From NCBI RefSeq assembly GCF_010729305.1, contig NZ_AP022574.1, positions 3,658,001-3,722,000 on the forward strand: DNA of 64,000 nt. Direction: 5' to 3'. Below are positions 27,754 to 35,687 of the stretch, in pieces. A model generated the notes under the pieces. It saw nothing but the letters and a program-made list of their open reading frames with translations, was not told the origin of the DNA and searched no databases. Source of the stretch: Mycolicibacterium psychrotolerans. Lineage in GTDB: Bacteria; Actinomycetota; Actinomycetes; Mycobacteriales; Mycobacteriaceae. Position numbers and translations under genes: made by a program. Positions within the stretch are counted from its first letter, which is position 1, and each line of letters opens with the position of its first letter.

Positions 27754-29022
27754 GTGAATGGACGAACCACCAGATCGAGAATGGGTTTGCTTACCGCCGC
27801 GGTCGGCGCGACGGTCCTGATCACCGCCGTTACGCCTCCTGCTGCTGAGGCGGCGAGCGTGCTGACCTTCAGCCCGCTGCCCTCTCAGATGCCGCGAGCC
27901 TTAACGGGCGCGATGTGCCAGAGTCCGAACACCTGTCAAGAGGTCAAGTACTCGTTCTGGATGAACGTCTCAATCGAGCGGATCTCTGAGGCCATTGCGA
28001 CGGCGACTGTCGCATTGCCACCGGAACCGCCTGATGAGGTGCCGTCCGAAACGGAGGTAAGTGTGCTTCCGCGCGGACATGGGGTCGCGGTCTTCGCATT
28101 GAGCGGTGGTGCCATTGCCGTGGCGGACTGGATCGAGCACCACGCGGGGGATGTGGACGCTCCATCGGCCGAGGCGTTGTCCTTTGTCGTCATCGGGAAT
28201 CCGACTCGCAAGTACGGCGGGGTGAACCGTGCAATCTCAAACATGCCGCCCTCGCAGTACCAGGTGATCGATATCGCTCGCCAGTACGATCCTGTCGCTG
28301 ATGCTCCCGACAGGTTCAACCTGCTTGCGCAACTCAACGTGATGATGGGACTGCTTTCGCCCCTTCACACGAACTACGCACCGGTCAATGTGGATGATCC
28401 GGCCAACATCCGGTGGACTGAAGGCCACATCACCTACATTTTGGTACCGACGCTGGACCTGCCACTGTTGGCTCCGCTGCGTGCACTCGGCCTGCGAGAC
28501 CTCGCTGCACGCCTCGACGCACCGTTGAGGGAAATCATCGAAAGAGCCTACGATCGGCCGTTCGAGACGACACCGCCCTCAACTCCCGAACCGCAGTCGG
28601 TGCCGATTGTGCAGAGCATTGCTTCGCCGGCGATTCAGCCAGACGCCCTTGGTGCGACCGACGGAACTGACGATCACGTCGCGGTTAGTGGAGGGCCCGC
28701 CCCAGATGCACCCATTGGCGAATCGACCGCCGCGAGCGAGACCACGCGTAGCGCCGAAAATCCTTCCCAGGGCGATGCTATCGAGGACGAAGAAGTCGTC
28801 GAACAGGAGGTGGTCGACGACAAGGTGGTAGCGGACGAGATGGTCGACGACGAGTCGGCCGACGATTCCGTGGACGAGAACCTCGCCGACGAGTCCGATG
28901 ACGGTGACACCTCCCCCGCACACAGTGTTGACCCGAACGAGGTCACCGACGCCGAACCGGCGAGCGGCGCCGACGGGACACCCGCTCAGGACGGGGACTC
29001 ACCGGCGGCGGCATCGAGCTGA
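27754..29022 (+). CDS. Exported PE-PPE-domain protein B (altered nucleophile motif)
   Basis: A 422-residue protein with a GTG start and GGAGGGG upstream. A signal peptide covers about residues 1-33 (LLTAAVGATVLITAVTPPAAEA). The PE-PPE domain (about 34-265) matches hydrolases A and C (VVIGNPTRKYGGVN, DRFNLLAQLNVMMG, ITYILVPTLDLPLL). The nucleophile elbow reads ALSGG rather than GxSxG, so the first Gly is Ala; Ser is retained. Residues 290-422 are an acidic tail with short VVDDxV-like repeats. It may be an acyltransferase or hydrolase with altered activity. The following methyltransferase gene may be co-transcribed. Confidence 0.8.
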   Translation: MNGRTTRSRMGLLTAAVGATVLITAVTPPAAEAASVLTFSPLPSQMPRALTGAMCQSPNTCQEVKYSFWMNVSIERISEAIATATVALPPEPPDEVPSETEVSVLPRGHGVAVFALSGGAIAVADWIEHHAGDVDAPSAEALSFVVIGNPTRKYGGVNRAISNMPPSQYQVIDIARQYDPVADAPDRFNLLAQLNVMMGLLSPLHTNYAPVNVDDPANIRWTEGHITYILVPTLDLPLLAPLRALGLRDLAARLDAPLREIIERAYDRPFETTPPSTPEPQSVPIVQSIASPAIQPDALGATDGTDDHVAVSGGPAPDAPIGESTAASETTRSAENPSQGDAIEDEEVVEQEVVDDKVVADEMVDDESADDSVDENLADESDDGDTSPAHSVDPNEVTDAEPASGADGTPAQDGDSPAAASS

Positions 29023-29066
29023 GCCCGAAGGCGCACGCCGGCAAGAACATGTGCTTGGCTAGCGGC

Positions 29067-29891
29067 ATGGACGTTGGTGACCTGGAGCCGGTGGAACGCA
29101 CCGCGCTGCTCACTGAGTATGCGCGAGCGCTTGACGCCAGTGCAGCGCGGCCGATTCTTGCAGACCCTTTGGCCCGCAGCACGGTCGACGAAATCGACTT
29201 CCCTTTCTCCGACCTCGGAGTGACACCAAGTGTGCGAACCCTGGTAGCACTGCGTGCCAGAATGCTGGACCAGCGCGTCCGAGACTTCGTCACAGTGAAT
29301 CCGTGTGCCGTCGTGGTGGATCTCGGTGCCGGGCTCAACAGCATGGTGTTTCGCGTCGATCCACCGGCCACCGTCGATTGGTTCAGCGTCGACCTCCCTC
29401 GTGTCATCCAACTCCGTAACGCCCTACTTCCACAACGTGAGAACGCACGCAACCTCTCTGCGTCGGTGATCGAGGATGACTGGGCTGCGACGCTTCCGAG
29501 GGATCGCTCCACGGCGATCGTCGCCGACGGACTCTTCGCCTTCCTGACCGAGTCCGCGATCGTCGGTCTGTTTCGCGGCCTGACGACCAACTTTCCTTCC
29601 GGCATGCTCGTTTTCAACGACTACGGCAGAGTGGGCCGGTTGAATCGCATCACGGGCCGGTTGGCCATGCGGGGGACGAACTCACCACACCAGCACTGGA
29701 ATTTCGCCGGCTTCAAGGACGCTCGACATCCCGAGACGTGGAACCCCCGGCTTCACCTGAACGAGGAGGTCAGCGCCATGTTCGAACCCGAGGCGGCTGC
29801 CTTTCCGATGGGCCTGCGGCTGGCCAGCCGAGTGGCCAAGCGGTTTCCACCGATCGCGCGCAAGGCGCGAGTACTGCGCTATCGCTTCTGA
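29067..29891 (+). CDS. LCM-family SAM-dependent methyltransferase, copy 1
   Basis: A 274-residue enzyme of the leucine carboxyl methyltransferase/TcmP-like family, common in mycobacteria. The conserved N-terminus ERTALLTEYARALDAS and SAM motif VVVDLGAGLNSMVFRVD (about residue 90) are present, as is the post-II Asp (VDLPRVIQLR). The start at 29067 aligns with the paralogue at 46266; an ATG at 29049 would add six residues. Members methylate hydroxyl or carboxyl groups on small molecules and polyketides. It ends seven bases before the convergent P450 gene. Substrate unknown. Confidence 0.85.
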   Translation: MDVGDLEPVERTALLTEYARALDASAARPILADPLARSTVDEIDFPFSDLGVTPSVRTLVALRARMLDQRVRDFVTVNPCAVVVDLGAGLNSMVFRVDPPATVDWFSVDLPRVIQLRNALLPQRENARNLSASVIEDDWAATLPRDRSTAIVADGLFAFLTESAIVGLFRGLTTNFPSGMLVFNDYGRVGRLNRITGRLAMRGTNSPHQHWNFAGFKDARHPETWNPRLHLNEEVSAMFEPEAAAFPMGLRLASRVAKRFPPIARKARVLRYRF

Positions 29892-29898
29892 CGATCCT

Positions 29899-31269
29899 TC
29901 ATGAGATGCCTGGTTCACCCGCGGATACCGACGAGGTCGTGTTCTGGGACGATCGCGATTGACGCCGATGCACAACCGCGAGACCGCCTTTTCTCGGCGC
30001 GATAGACACTCCGCGGTTATGTGCACCCTCAGCGGGAGCATCCGTTGGCTCGAAACGCAAGTGCTGCAACATGGCACGCACCGCAACTTCCATCTCCATG
30101 GTCGCGAACGAGGCACCAATGCAGCGCATCATGCCGCCGCCAAAAGGCGGGTAGGCGAACGGGTTCGGACTGGTGCCCAAGAACCGGTCCGGATCGAACT
30201 TCTCCGGGTTCGGGAAACTGTCAGCGGAGGTCATCGCAAGGTGCAGACTGCCGAGCACCGTCGTGTCCTCGGGGATCACCCATTCGCCGAGCTTGACTCG
30301 CGTCCGGGTGCGGCGTAGAGAGGCCGTCAAAACCGGGCGGGTCCGCTGAACCTCTTGAATGGTGGCGCGCAGGAGCTGCGACTGCCCGGCATCCACCTCC
30401 TCGGTCAAGCGCGCCAGCAGGTCGGGATGGCGACGAATACGTTCGATTACCCAAGAAAGCTGCGCGGAAGTCGTCTCGTGGCCGGCGACCAACAACGTGA
30501 GCAACTCGTCGGCGATGTGCTGGTCGGAAATCGGACTGCCGTCCTCGTACCGGGTCCGCAACAACAGAGTCAAGACATCGTCGCGATTGTCGAAGTTGGG
30601 GTCAGCCCGGGCGTCGGCGATGAGGGTAGCGATCAGCTTGTCCATCTTCCGCCGGTACTGTGCGAACCGTCCCCCTGGGCTCCACTTGCCCAGATCGCGG
30701 CGTATAGCTTCCGGCAAGAGGGCGATGCGCGAGCCGAACTCCACCGCCGCGGGCATCAGGGTGCGAAGTTCTTCCAGCTCCCTACCTTCGGCACCGAATA
30801 CGGCGCGCAGGATGGTGTTCAGAGAGATGCGCATCATTGGGTCGAGCGTCTCGAACTCCACTCCCTCTGGCCAGGTGGCAATTTCAGCCAGCACCTCGTC
30901 CTCGGTGATGCGCTCGTAGGACCGCATGCTCTTGCCACTGAACGGTGGCAGCAACAGCTTGCGCCGTGCCAGCAACTCGTCACCATCGAGAGCGAAGACC
31001 GAACCGCTGCCGAGGATGTCGCCAAGATTCTTGGTCGGCCTACCGATCAGTTCGCGACTGGAACTGAAGAGCTCTTTGATGTCGCTGGGCGAGCTGAGTA
31101 CCACCATGCGGCCGAAAACGGGTACGTTCAGCGTGAACGCACTCCCGTAGCGCTTCTCGAGCGCGGTGAAGACCGTGTTCTGCGCTGCAACTGTAGCCAG
31201 ACCCTGTATCAGCTTCGGCGCGCGTGGTCCCGGTGGGAGCCTCACCGGATCTGTTGTCGCGGTCGTCAT
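29899..31269 (-). CDS. Cytochrome P450 (CYP138-like), copy 2
   Basis: A 456-residue P450 closely related to the copies at 22321 and 39545 (shared N-terminus TTDPVRLPPGPRAPKLIQGL). The I-helix motif AGHETTSAQLSW, K-helix EVQR and haem loop FGGGMMRCIGASF are intact. It has no membrane anchor. It lies 38 bases downstream of the second flavin monooxygenase on the same strand, so the two are likely one transcript. It would need ferredoxin and reductase partners, which are not in the window. Confidence 0.93.
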   Translation of the reverse strand: MTTATTDPVRLPPGPRAPKLIQGLATVAAQNTVFTALEKRYGSAFTLNVPVFGRMVVLSSPSDIKELFSSSRELIGRPTKNLGDILGSGSVFALDGDELLARRKLLLPPFSGKSMRSYERITEDEVLAEIATWPEGVEFETLDPMMRISLNTILRAVFGAEGRELEELRTLMPAAVEFGSRIALLPEAIRRDLGKWSPGGRFAQYRRKMDKLIATLIADARADPNFDNRDDVLTLLLRTRYEDGSPISDQHIADELLTLLVAGHETTSAQLSWVIERIRRHPDLLARLTEEVDAGQSQLLRATIQEVQRTRPVLTASLRRTRTRVKLGEWVIPEDTTVLGSLHLAMTSADSFPNPEKFDPDRFLGTSPNPFAYPPFGGGMMRCIGASFATMEMEVAVRAMLQHLRFEPTDAPAEGAHNRGVSIAPRKGGLAVVHRRQSRSSQNTTSSVSAGEPGIS

Positions 31270-31307
31270 CTCATCACCCCTTCGAGTGGCCGGTGAAGAA
31301 CATTGTG

Positions 31308-32792
31308 TCAGGCCATCGAGTAGTCGGTGAGCGGGAACTGATCCTGAGCCCGGACAGCACTACGCACCGACGTGGGCCGAAACAGCGGCGCTTCGCCCGC
31401 GCTATTGAACCAATAAGACCTTGACGTGGTGCAGTTTCCGAGTCGGAAGACCGAGTCGTCGAGAAGCCGCAGCATCTCGGCAAGGAAACGCTCGTTCGCG
31501 GTCTCGGTGACCTCGAAAGTACTCGCGCCGCGCCGCTGCAGCTCGCCAAGCAGCCGATCCATGTGCCGCATCTGCGCCTCGACTGTGTCGAACCACGACA
31601 TTCCAACCCAGGCATAGGGGCTGGCTTGGGTCAGCATGTTGGGGAAGGCCGGCACGGATACGCCCTCATATGCTTGAAACCTGTTCTCGCGCCACCACTT
31701 TCCGAGGTTACGACCGTTGCGGCCGATCACCTCGATGGCCGGCAGGTTTGACTCCCATACGTCGAATCCGGTTGCGAGGACCAAAGTGTCGATGGTGCGT
31801 TTCGACCCGTCGCGGGACACGATCCCGTCGGGTTCGATGCACTCGATACCCGATGTTTCGAGGCGAACATGCGGCTTGGTGAACGTGGGATAGTACGTGT
31901 TGGAGAGAGTGGGACGTTTGCAGCCGAAGTCGTAATCGGGTGCCAGCTTGTGGCGCAATTGCCTGTCGCGGATGGCGAGGAAGCGGTGGAGACGCCCGAT
32001 CAGCGCGGCTCCGGAGTTGACGGGTCGGAACTGTCGGAATCGCCACATCGCGATGGTGACCATGACGTCCATGAATATGTCCGTGGACATTCGGAGTAAC
32101 CGCTGCGCAGAAGGAACTTTCGCGAACAGGCGTTGCACCACCGGCGCGATGCCGAAATCGAGCTTGGGCATGACCCATATCGGAGTGCGCTGATAGACGG
32201 TCAGTTCCGCGACGTCGCGGGCAAGCGCCGGAACCAGCTGCACTCCGGTTGATCCGGTGCCGATGATCGCTGCCCGCCGGCCCTGGAGCGAGTAGCTGTG
32301 GTCCCACTTCTGGGCGTGCAGGACGGTACCGGCAAACGATTCGATGCCCGGGATGTCGGGCGTCTTGGGCTGGCAGAGATATCCCGTCGCGAGGATCAGA
32401 AAATGGGCACGTAACGTTTCGCCGCCGGCCACGGACACCAACCACTCGCCCGCCTGCTCGTCCCAACGGGCGAGTTCCACCGTGGTGTTGAATCGCATGT
32501 ACCGGCGCAGCTCGTACTTGTCGGCGACGTATTCGGCGTATTGCTTGAGTTCCTCGCCAGGTGCATACAACCGTGACCAGTACGGGTTCGGCTCGAACCA
32601 GTACGAGTATGTGGTGGACGGTACGTCAACCGTGAGTCCGGGATAACGGTTGACGTGCCACGTCCCTCCGAGATCGTCTTCACGATCGAGGATGGCGATG
32701 TTGTCGTAGCCGAGCCGGTTGAGCTGGATCGCAGCACCCATGCCGCCGAATCCAGCACCGACGATCACGGCGTCGAACTGCTTCGTGCTCAC
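31308..32792 (-). CDS. Baeyer-Villiger-type flavin monooxygenase, copy 2
   Basis: A 494-residue paralogue of the enzyme at 23818-25305, aligned over its full length. The FAD site VIVGAGFGGMGAA, the BVMO fingerprint (F153, H159, W163, D164 in FAGTVLHAQKWD) and the NADPH site AIIGTGSTGVQLVPAL are intact. The GTG start has no ribosome site but TAGTAT six bases upstream, suggesting a leaderless message. Together with P450 copy 2 it repeats the P450-BVMO cassette. A ketone-bearing polyketide such as a phthiodiolone is a plausible but unproven substrate. Confidence 0.9.
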   Translation of the reverse strand: MSTKQFDAVIVGAGFGGMGAAIQLNRLGYDNIAILDREDDLGGTWHVNRYPGLTVDVPSTTYSYWFEPNPYWSRLYAPGEELKQYAEYVADKYELRRYMRFNTTVELARWDEQAGEWLVSVAGGETLRAHFLILATGYLCQPKTPDIPGIESFAGTVLHAQKWDHSYSLQGRRAAIIGTGSTGVQLVPALARDVAELTVYQRTPIWVMPKLDFGIAPVVQRLFAKVPSAQRLLRMSTDIFMDVMVTIAMWRFRQFRPVNSGAALIGRLHRFLAIRDRQLRHKLAPDYDFGCKRPTLSNTYYPTFTKPHVRLETSGIECIEPDGIVSRDGSKRTIDTLVLATGFDVWESNLPAIEVIGRNGRNLGKWWRENRFQAYEGVSVPAFPNMLTQASPYAWVGMSWFDTVEAQMRHMDRLLGELQRRGASTFEVTETANERFLAEMLRLLDDSVFRLGNCTTSRSYWFNSAGEAPLFRPTSVRSAVRAQDQFPLTDYSMA

Positions 32793-32798
32793 GCGGCG

Positions 32799-32804
32799 AT
32801 ACTA
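32799..32804 (-). promoter_or_regulatory. -10 box for leaderless monooxygenase copy 2
   Basis: Minus-strand TAGTAT, then six bases, then the GTG at 32792. No purine-rich ribosome site is visible. Confidence 0.5.
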
Positions 32805-32851
32805 CGGCGTTCCCGGCACACCGACGAAACGCAAGTTCGAGCTAAGCGCGG

Positions 32852-34606
32852 TCACTTGTCGGCGCTGCCACCGCCGCCGCTGCCAGAGCCACCCGAATCG
32901 CTGCCGCTGCCACCGCTGCCACCGCCCTCACCGTTCCCACTGCTCGAGCCGGAGGCACCATCGTTGCTGTTGCTGTTGCTGTTGCTGTCATGGCCGGCCG
33001 CCTCACGTTCTGGGCCGGCGTTGGCGTCGCTCCCGGACTCCGTCTGGTTGAATTTCTCCCGCAAGGACTGGACGGCGTCGCGGACGACGTCGGTATCGAC
33101 CTCATCCTGCCCGTCCGTCTGGCCCTCTTCCTGTCCCCCGCTCTTATCGCCCTCCTTATCGTCTTCGGTGACGACTTCGGGCGTATCGACGCTTTCGGGC
33201 TCTTCGGCGGATGGTGGCGTTGGCTCAACAGGTGTCGTGGTGTCTGGGGCCTCGGGGGCCTTTTCACCTGTCGGGGTACCGCCTTGTTCAGCTTCGCCCT
33301 GGGTCCCGGAGAGGAACTGCGTGGCTTTGGCCTGAATGGCTTGAAGTGTCCGGCTCAGATCTGAAGGCTCCTCTGCATTCTGGGCGCCATCTTCACCACC
33401 GATAGTTCCGGCGAGCGTCGCTGTATCGGGCGCTGCAGCGTCCTCCGGCTGCGTGGCAACCTGCGACGTCTCCGATTCGGAGTCGGGCACGTAGCCGGGC
33501 TCGAGATAATCCTCGGTTGGCAGCGGCAGCCCCGTCGGGGTCTTCGCCTGCCATGGGTACAGCGGAGACCAGCCGTCGTTCACCGGCTCCGGGAAACCGT
33601 CGGAGGGCTTCCAGCCGACCGGCATGAACGGGTCGTACTTGTTGCACTGCGGGCACAGCCACTTGGCGAACGGACGCACGAAGTATGCAGCCGTCGAGTA
33701 CCGCGGATTCCAGAAGTAGCTCTGCGGTACGAAGGGATTGAACATGATGGCGAGCGCCTCACCGAACTTGCGGTAGGCAGTCACCTGCTCTTGGAAGGTG
33801 GGGAATTTGACCGGTTCCGGGTCCTCCATCAGGTAGTCCACTACCGACTTCCATCCGTCGTTCGGGTCGAGCTTGACCGTCTCGCCGTACCAGCCGATGT
33901 AGCTGTTCGGGTACTTCTGCAAACCGAGCTCAGTGGGCTTTCCGGTCTCCGGGTCGTACAGGTCGGTGTTCCAGGTACCGTCCGGGTTCTTGAAGTCTGC
34001 AGAAGCATCCTCACCCAGCTCGTATCCCCAGTACTTCTCGCGCGAGCTCACCGGGTTCCACTGCGGGGTGGCTTCGACGTCGGGGTCGCCGAAGGTGAAG
34101 CCGTTCCCCGTGTAGAACCGCAGCGGGTCGACCAGGAACATGCTGCTGAGGATTGCTTGAGGATCGTTGCACGGAGGAAGGCCGGAGCATCCGTTGTGCA
34201 TGGGCAGGTTCGCGGCCATCCACGGTTCGACAGCACGACCGTAGGCCTTCGAAAGCGGCTTGAACGGGAGCAGTAGGTCTACCATCGAGCGGGCCATGTC
34301 AGGGTTGGCCGGATCCCAACCGAGAACGTTGACCTGGGAGTAGACCCACCAGTTGCCGCTCTTCGCCCAGGACTCGGCCCAGTAGTTGACGGCGTCCACA
34401 TGCGCCTGCGGCGCATTGAGGAAGGCGTTGATCATGTTCGGCAGAATGTTCGCCGCGGACTGGGCGGTGAGCGTCACGTCCGCGGTGACGCTGCGCGCTT
34501 GAGGCTGCGCCGCCATCGCAGTGGGTGTGATGGGAGCCGCGGTGATGACGCTGGCCCCCACCAGCGCAACGCCAGCCGTGACATACGAGCGTACGGCAGC
34601 AGGCAT
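32852..34606 (-). CDS. Exported protein of unknown function, W-rich family, member 1
   Basis: A 584-residue protein with GAAAGGGG before the ATG. A signal peptide covers about residues 1-33 (SYVTAGVALVGASVITAAPITP...AMAA). The globular part (about 40-370) is rich in Trp, Tyr and Pro, with paired cysteines (NGCSGLPPCND; WLCPQCNKYD). It is a diverged paralogue of the protein at 37198-38562; both share SVRxYxTAGVALVGAS, MAANLPM, KSVxxYL and an LDP/PxxxWK-type middle. Residues 385-584 are disordered: an acidic Pro/Glu/Thr stretch, a short amphipathic helix (DVVRDAVQSLREKFN) and a Ser/Asn/Gly tail. I know of no function for this mycobacterial family; location suggests the envelope. Confidence 0.8.
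   Translation of the reverse strand: MPAAVRSYVTAGVALVGASVITAAPITPTAMAAQPQARSVTADVTLTAQSAANILPNMINAFLNAPQAHVDAVNYWAESWAKSGNWWVYSQVNVLGWDPANPDMARSMVDLLLPFKPLSKAYGRAVEPWMAANLPMHNGCSGLPPCNDPQAILSSMFLVDPLRFYTGNGFTFGDPDVEATPQWNPVSSREKYWGYELGEDASADFKNPDGTWNTDLYDPETGKPTELGLQKYPNSYIGWYGETVKLDPNDGWKSVVDYLMEDPEPVKFPTFQEQVTAYRKFGEALAIMFNPFVPQSYFWNPRYSTAAYFVRPFAKWLCPQCNKYDPFMPVGWKPSDGFPEPVNDGWSPLYPWQAKTPTGLPLPTEDYLEPGYVPDSESETSQVATQPEDAAAPDTATLAGTIGGEDGAQNAEEPSDLSRTLQAIQAKATQFLSGTQGEAEQGGTPTGEKAPEAPDTTTPVEPTPPSAEEPESVDTPEVVTEDDKEGDKSGGQEEGQTDGQDEVDTDVVRDAVQSLREKFNQTESGSDANAGPEREAAGHDSNSNSNSNDGASGSSSGNGEGGGSGGSGSDSGGSGSGGGGSADK
32963..32986. repeat. Hexanucleotide tandem repeat (GTTGCT)4
   Basis: Four perfect copies of GTTGCT encode the SNSNSNSN run in the tail of exported protein 1. 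Length changes here would be in-frame. Confidence 0.85.
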
Positions 34607-34720
34607 GACGCCCCTTTCGAAAGTTTCAGATTGCTACGCGAGAGATGACAGCCGAACCGTATCCAAAAAGTGATCGAGTGTCTAGCAAACGGAGCTATTC
34701 TTCGACTCTTGCCAGATTTG

Positions 34721-34736
34721 CTGACGCGTTCGTCAG
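34721..34736. promoter_or_regulatory. Perfect inverted repeat upstream of exported protein 1
   Basis: CTGACGCGTTCGTCAG has 6-bp arms and lies 115 bases upstream of the ATG at 34606, in a 266-base gap between two minus-strand genes. It is a possible TetR- or GntR-type operator. Confidence 0.35.
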
Positions 34737-34872
34737 TAATTGTGGCTAGCTTCGCAGGCAAACGCTACCGCCACGCGGAACCAGCAGACACTGGGCGTGC
34801 GCAAAGATAGCCGCGCGGCGGTACGAGTCGCTTCTCGGCTTCGCTCGTTCTTCGCCTGTGCGGCGGTGGGCG

Positions 34873-35664
34873 TTACAGACCCCGTTCGACCAGCCACTCG
34901 TCGATACGTTCGCCAACTGTCGCCCAGCCGGGCTCCAGCATCATGTTGTGTCCCATTCGGGGGAACAGTTCCGCCACGGTGCCATACGCGCGTGCCGTCG
35001 CAACCACTTCGTCCGGCGGCACCGCGCCGTCGGCAGCCGCGCCGAGTACCAGTATGTCTGCGGTGATCAGTTCCGGTTTCGGAAGATTGCGCATACCGTC
35101 AGTGCCGCAGCGAGCGCTCTCCTCCTGCAGGCGCGCGACGCACGCGGTGACCACTGAATCCGGTGTAGTCGCGGAGAAGAACCGCTCGCGCGCCAGCGCC
35201 GGTGTGCTGACGTAGGGCAGCGATCTCCTGGTGGCCGACATCTTCGCGAAGTGCCACGGGTGTCGCTTCATCCAGCGCAAACCCGAGGCAAGGGACCCAG
35301 ACGGCGGCATCGACGCCATGAGGACAGCGGCGGGCGCGGTTCGATGCTGCAGATAGCGTTGAACGAGAAACCCGCCCATCGAGTGGCCGATCAGGATGGG
35401 GTCGCCAGGCATCGTTGTAGCCACCGCATCGATGTCATCGAGATAGTCCTCGAACGAGCACGCGCGCAGCGGCTTCGCCGTCGCGCTGCGGCCGTGGCCG
35501 CGAAGGCTCAATGCAGCGGCCCGGTAGCCCCGGTCGACGAAGAACTCGAGAAAGTGCGCGTCCCAGCACCATGCCGCATGCCACGCACCGTGCACGAACA
35601 GCAGCGGAAGCGGATGTGCGTTTGTGGTCGAGCCCTTGTCGATGACCTCAAGTGTCTCGCCCAC
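34873..35664 (-). CDS. Alpha/beta-hydrolase
   Basis: A 263-residue single-domain hydrolase. The oxyanion loop is LFVHGAWHAAWCWD, and the nucleophile elbow GHSMGG holds Ser near residue 91. The acid is probably the Asp in LGAAADGAVPPDE and the base the His in MGHNMMLEPGW. There is no signal peptide, so it is cytoplasmic. It could act as an esterase, lipase or type II thioesterase-like editing enzyme for the polyketide pathway; DIM synthesis uses TesA, but this protein is not clearly TesA. The GTG start is preceded by TACTAT at six bases, and it diverges from the Rv2951c-like gene across only 23 bases. Confidence 0.85.
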   Translation of the reverse strand: MGETLEVIDKGSTTNAHPLPLLFVHGAWHAAWCWDAHFLEFFVDRGYRAAALSLRGHGRSATAKPLRACSFEDYLDDIDAVATTMPGDPILIGHSMGGFLVQRYLQHRTAPAAVLMASMPPSGSLASGLRWMKRHPWHFAKMSATRRSLPYVSTPALARERFFSATTPDSVVTACVARLQEESARCGTDGMRNLPKPELITADILVLGAAADGAVPPDEVVATARAYGTVAELFPRMGHNMMLEPGWATVGERIDEWLVERGL

Positions 35665-35687
35665 GGCTCGATAGTACGGTTCATGTA
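35665..35687. promoter_or_regulatory. 23-bp divergent promoter with overlapping -10 boxes
   Basis: Only 23 bases separate two divergent GTG start codons. Minus-strand TACTAT (35671-35676) is six bases from the hydrolase GTG, and plus-strand TACGGT (35675-35680) is seven bases from the ketoreductase GTG. The two hexamers share two bases. Both genes should be leaderless, with each -35 region inside the other coding sequence. Confidence 0.55.

Noticed and set aside
26132..29022. Calling the PE-PPE-domain genes PE or PPE family members
   Set aside because: They have signal peptides and only the C-terminal PE-PPE hydrolase domain; no PE or PPE module is present.
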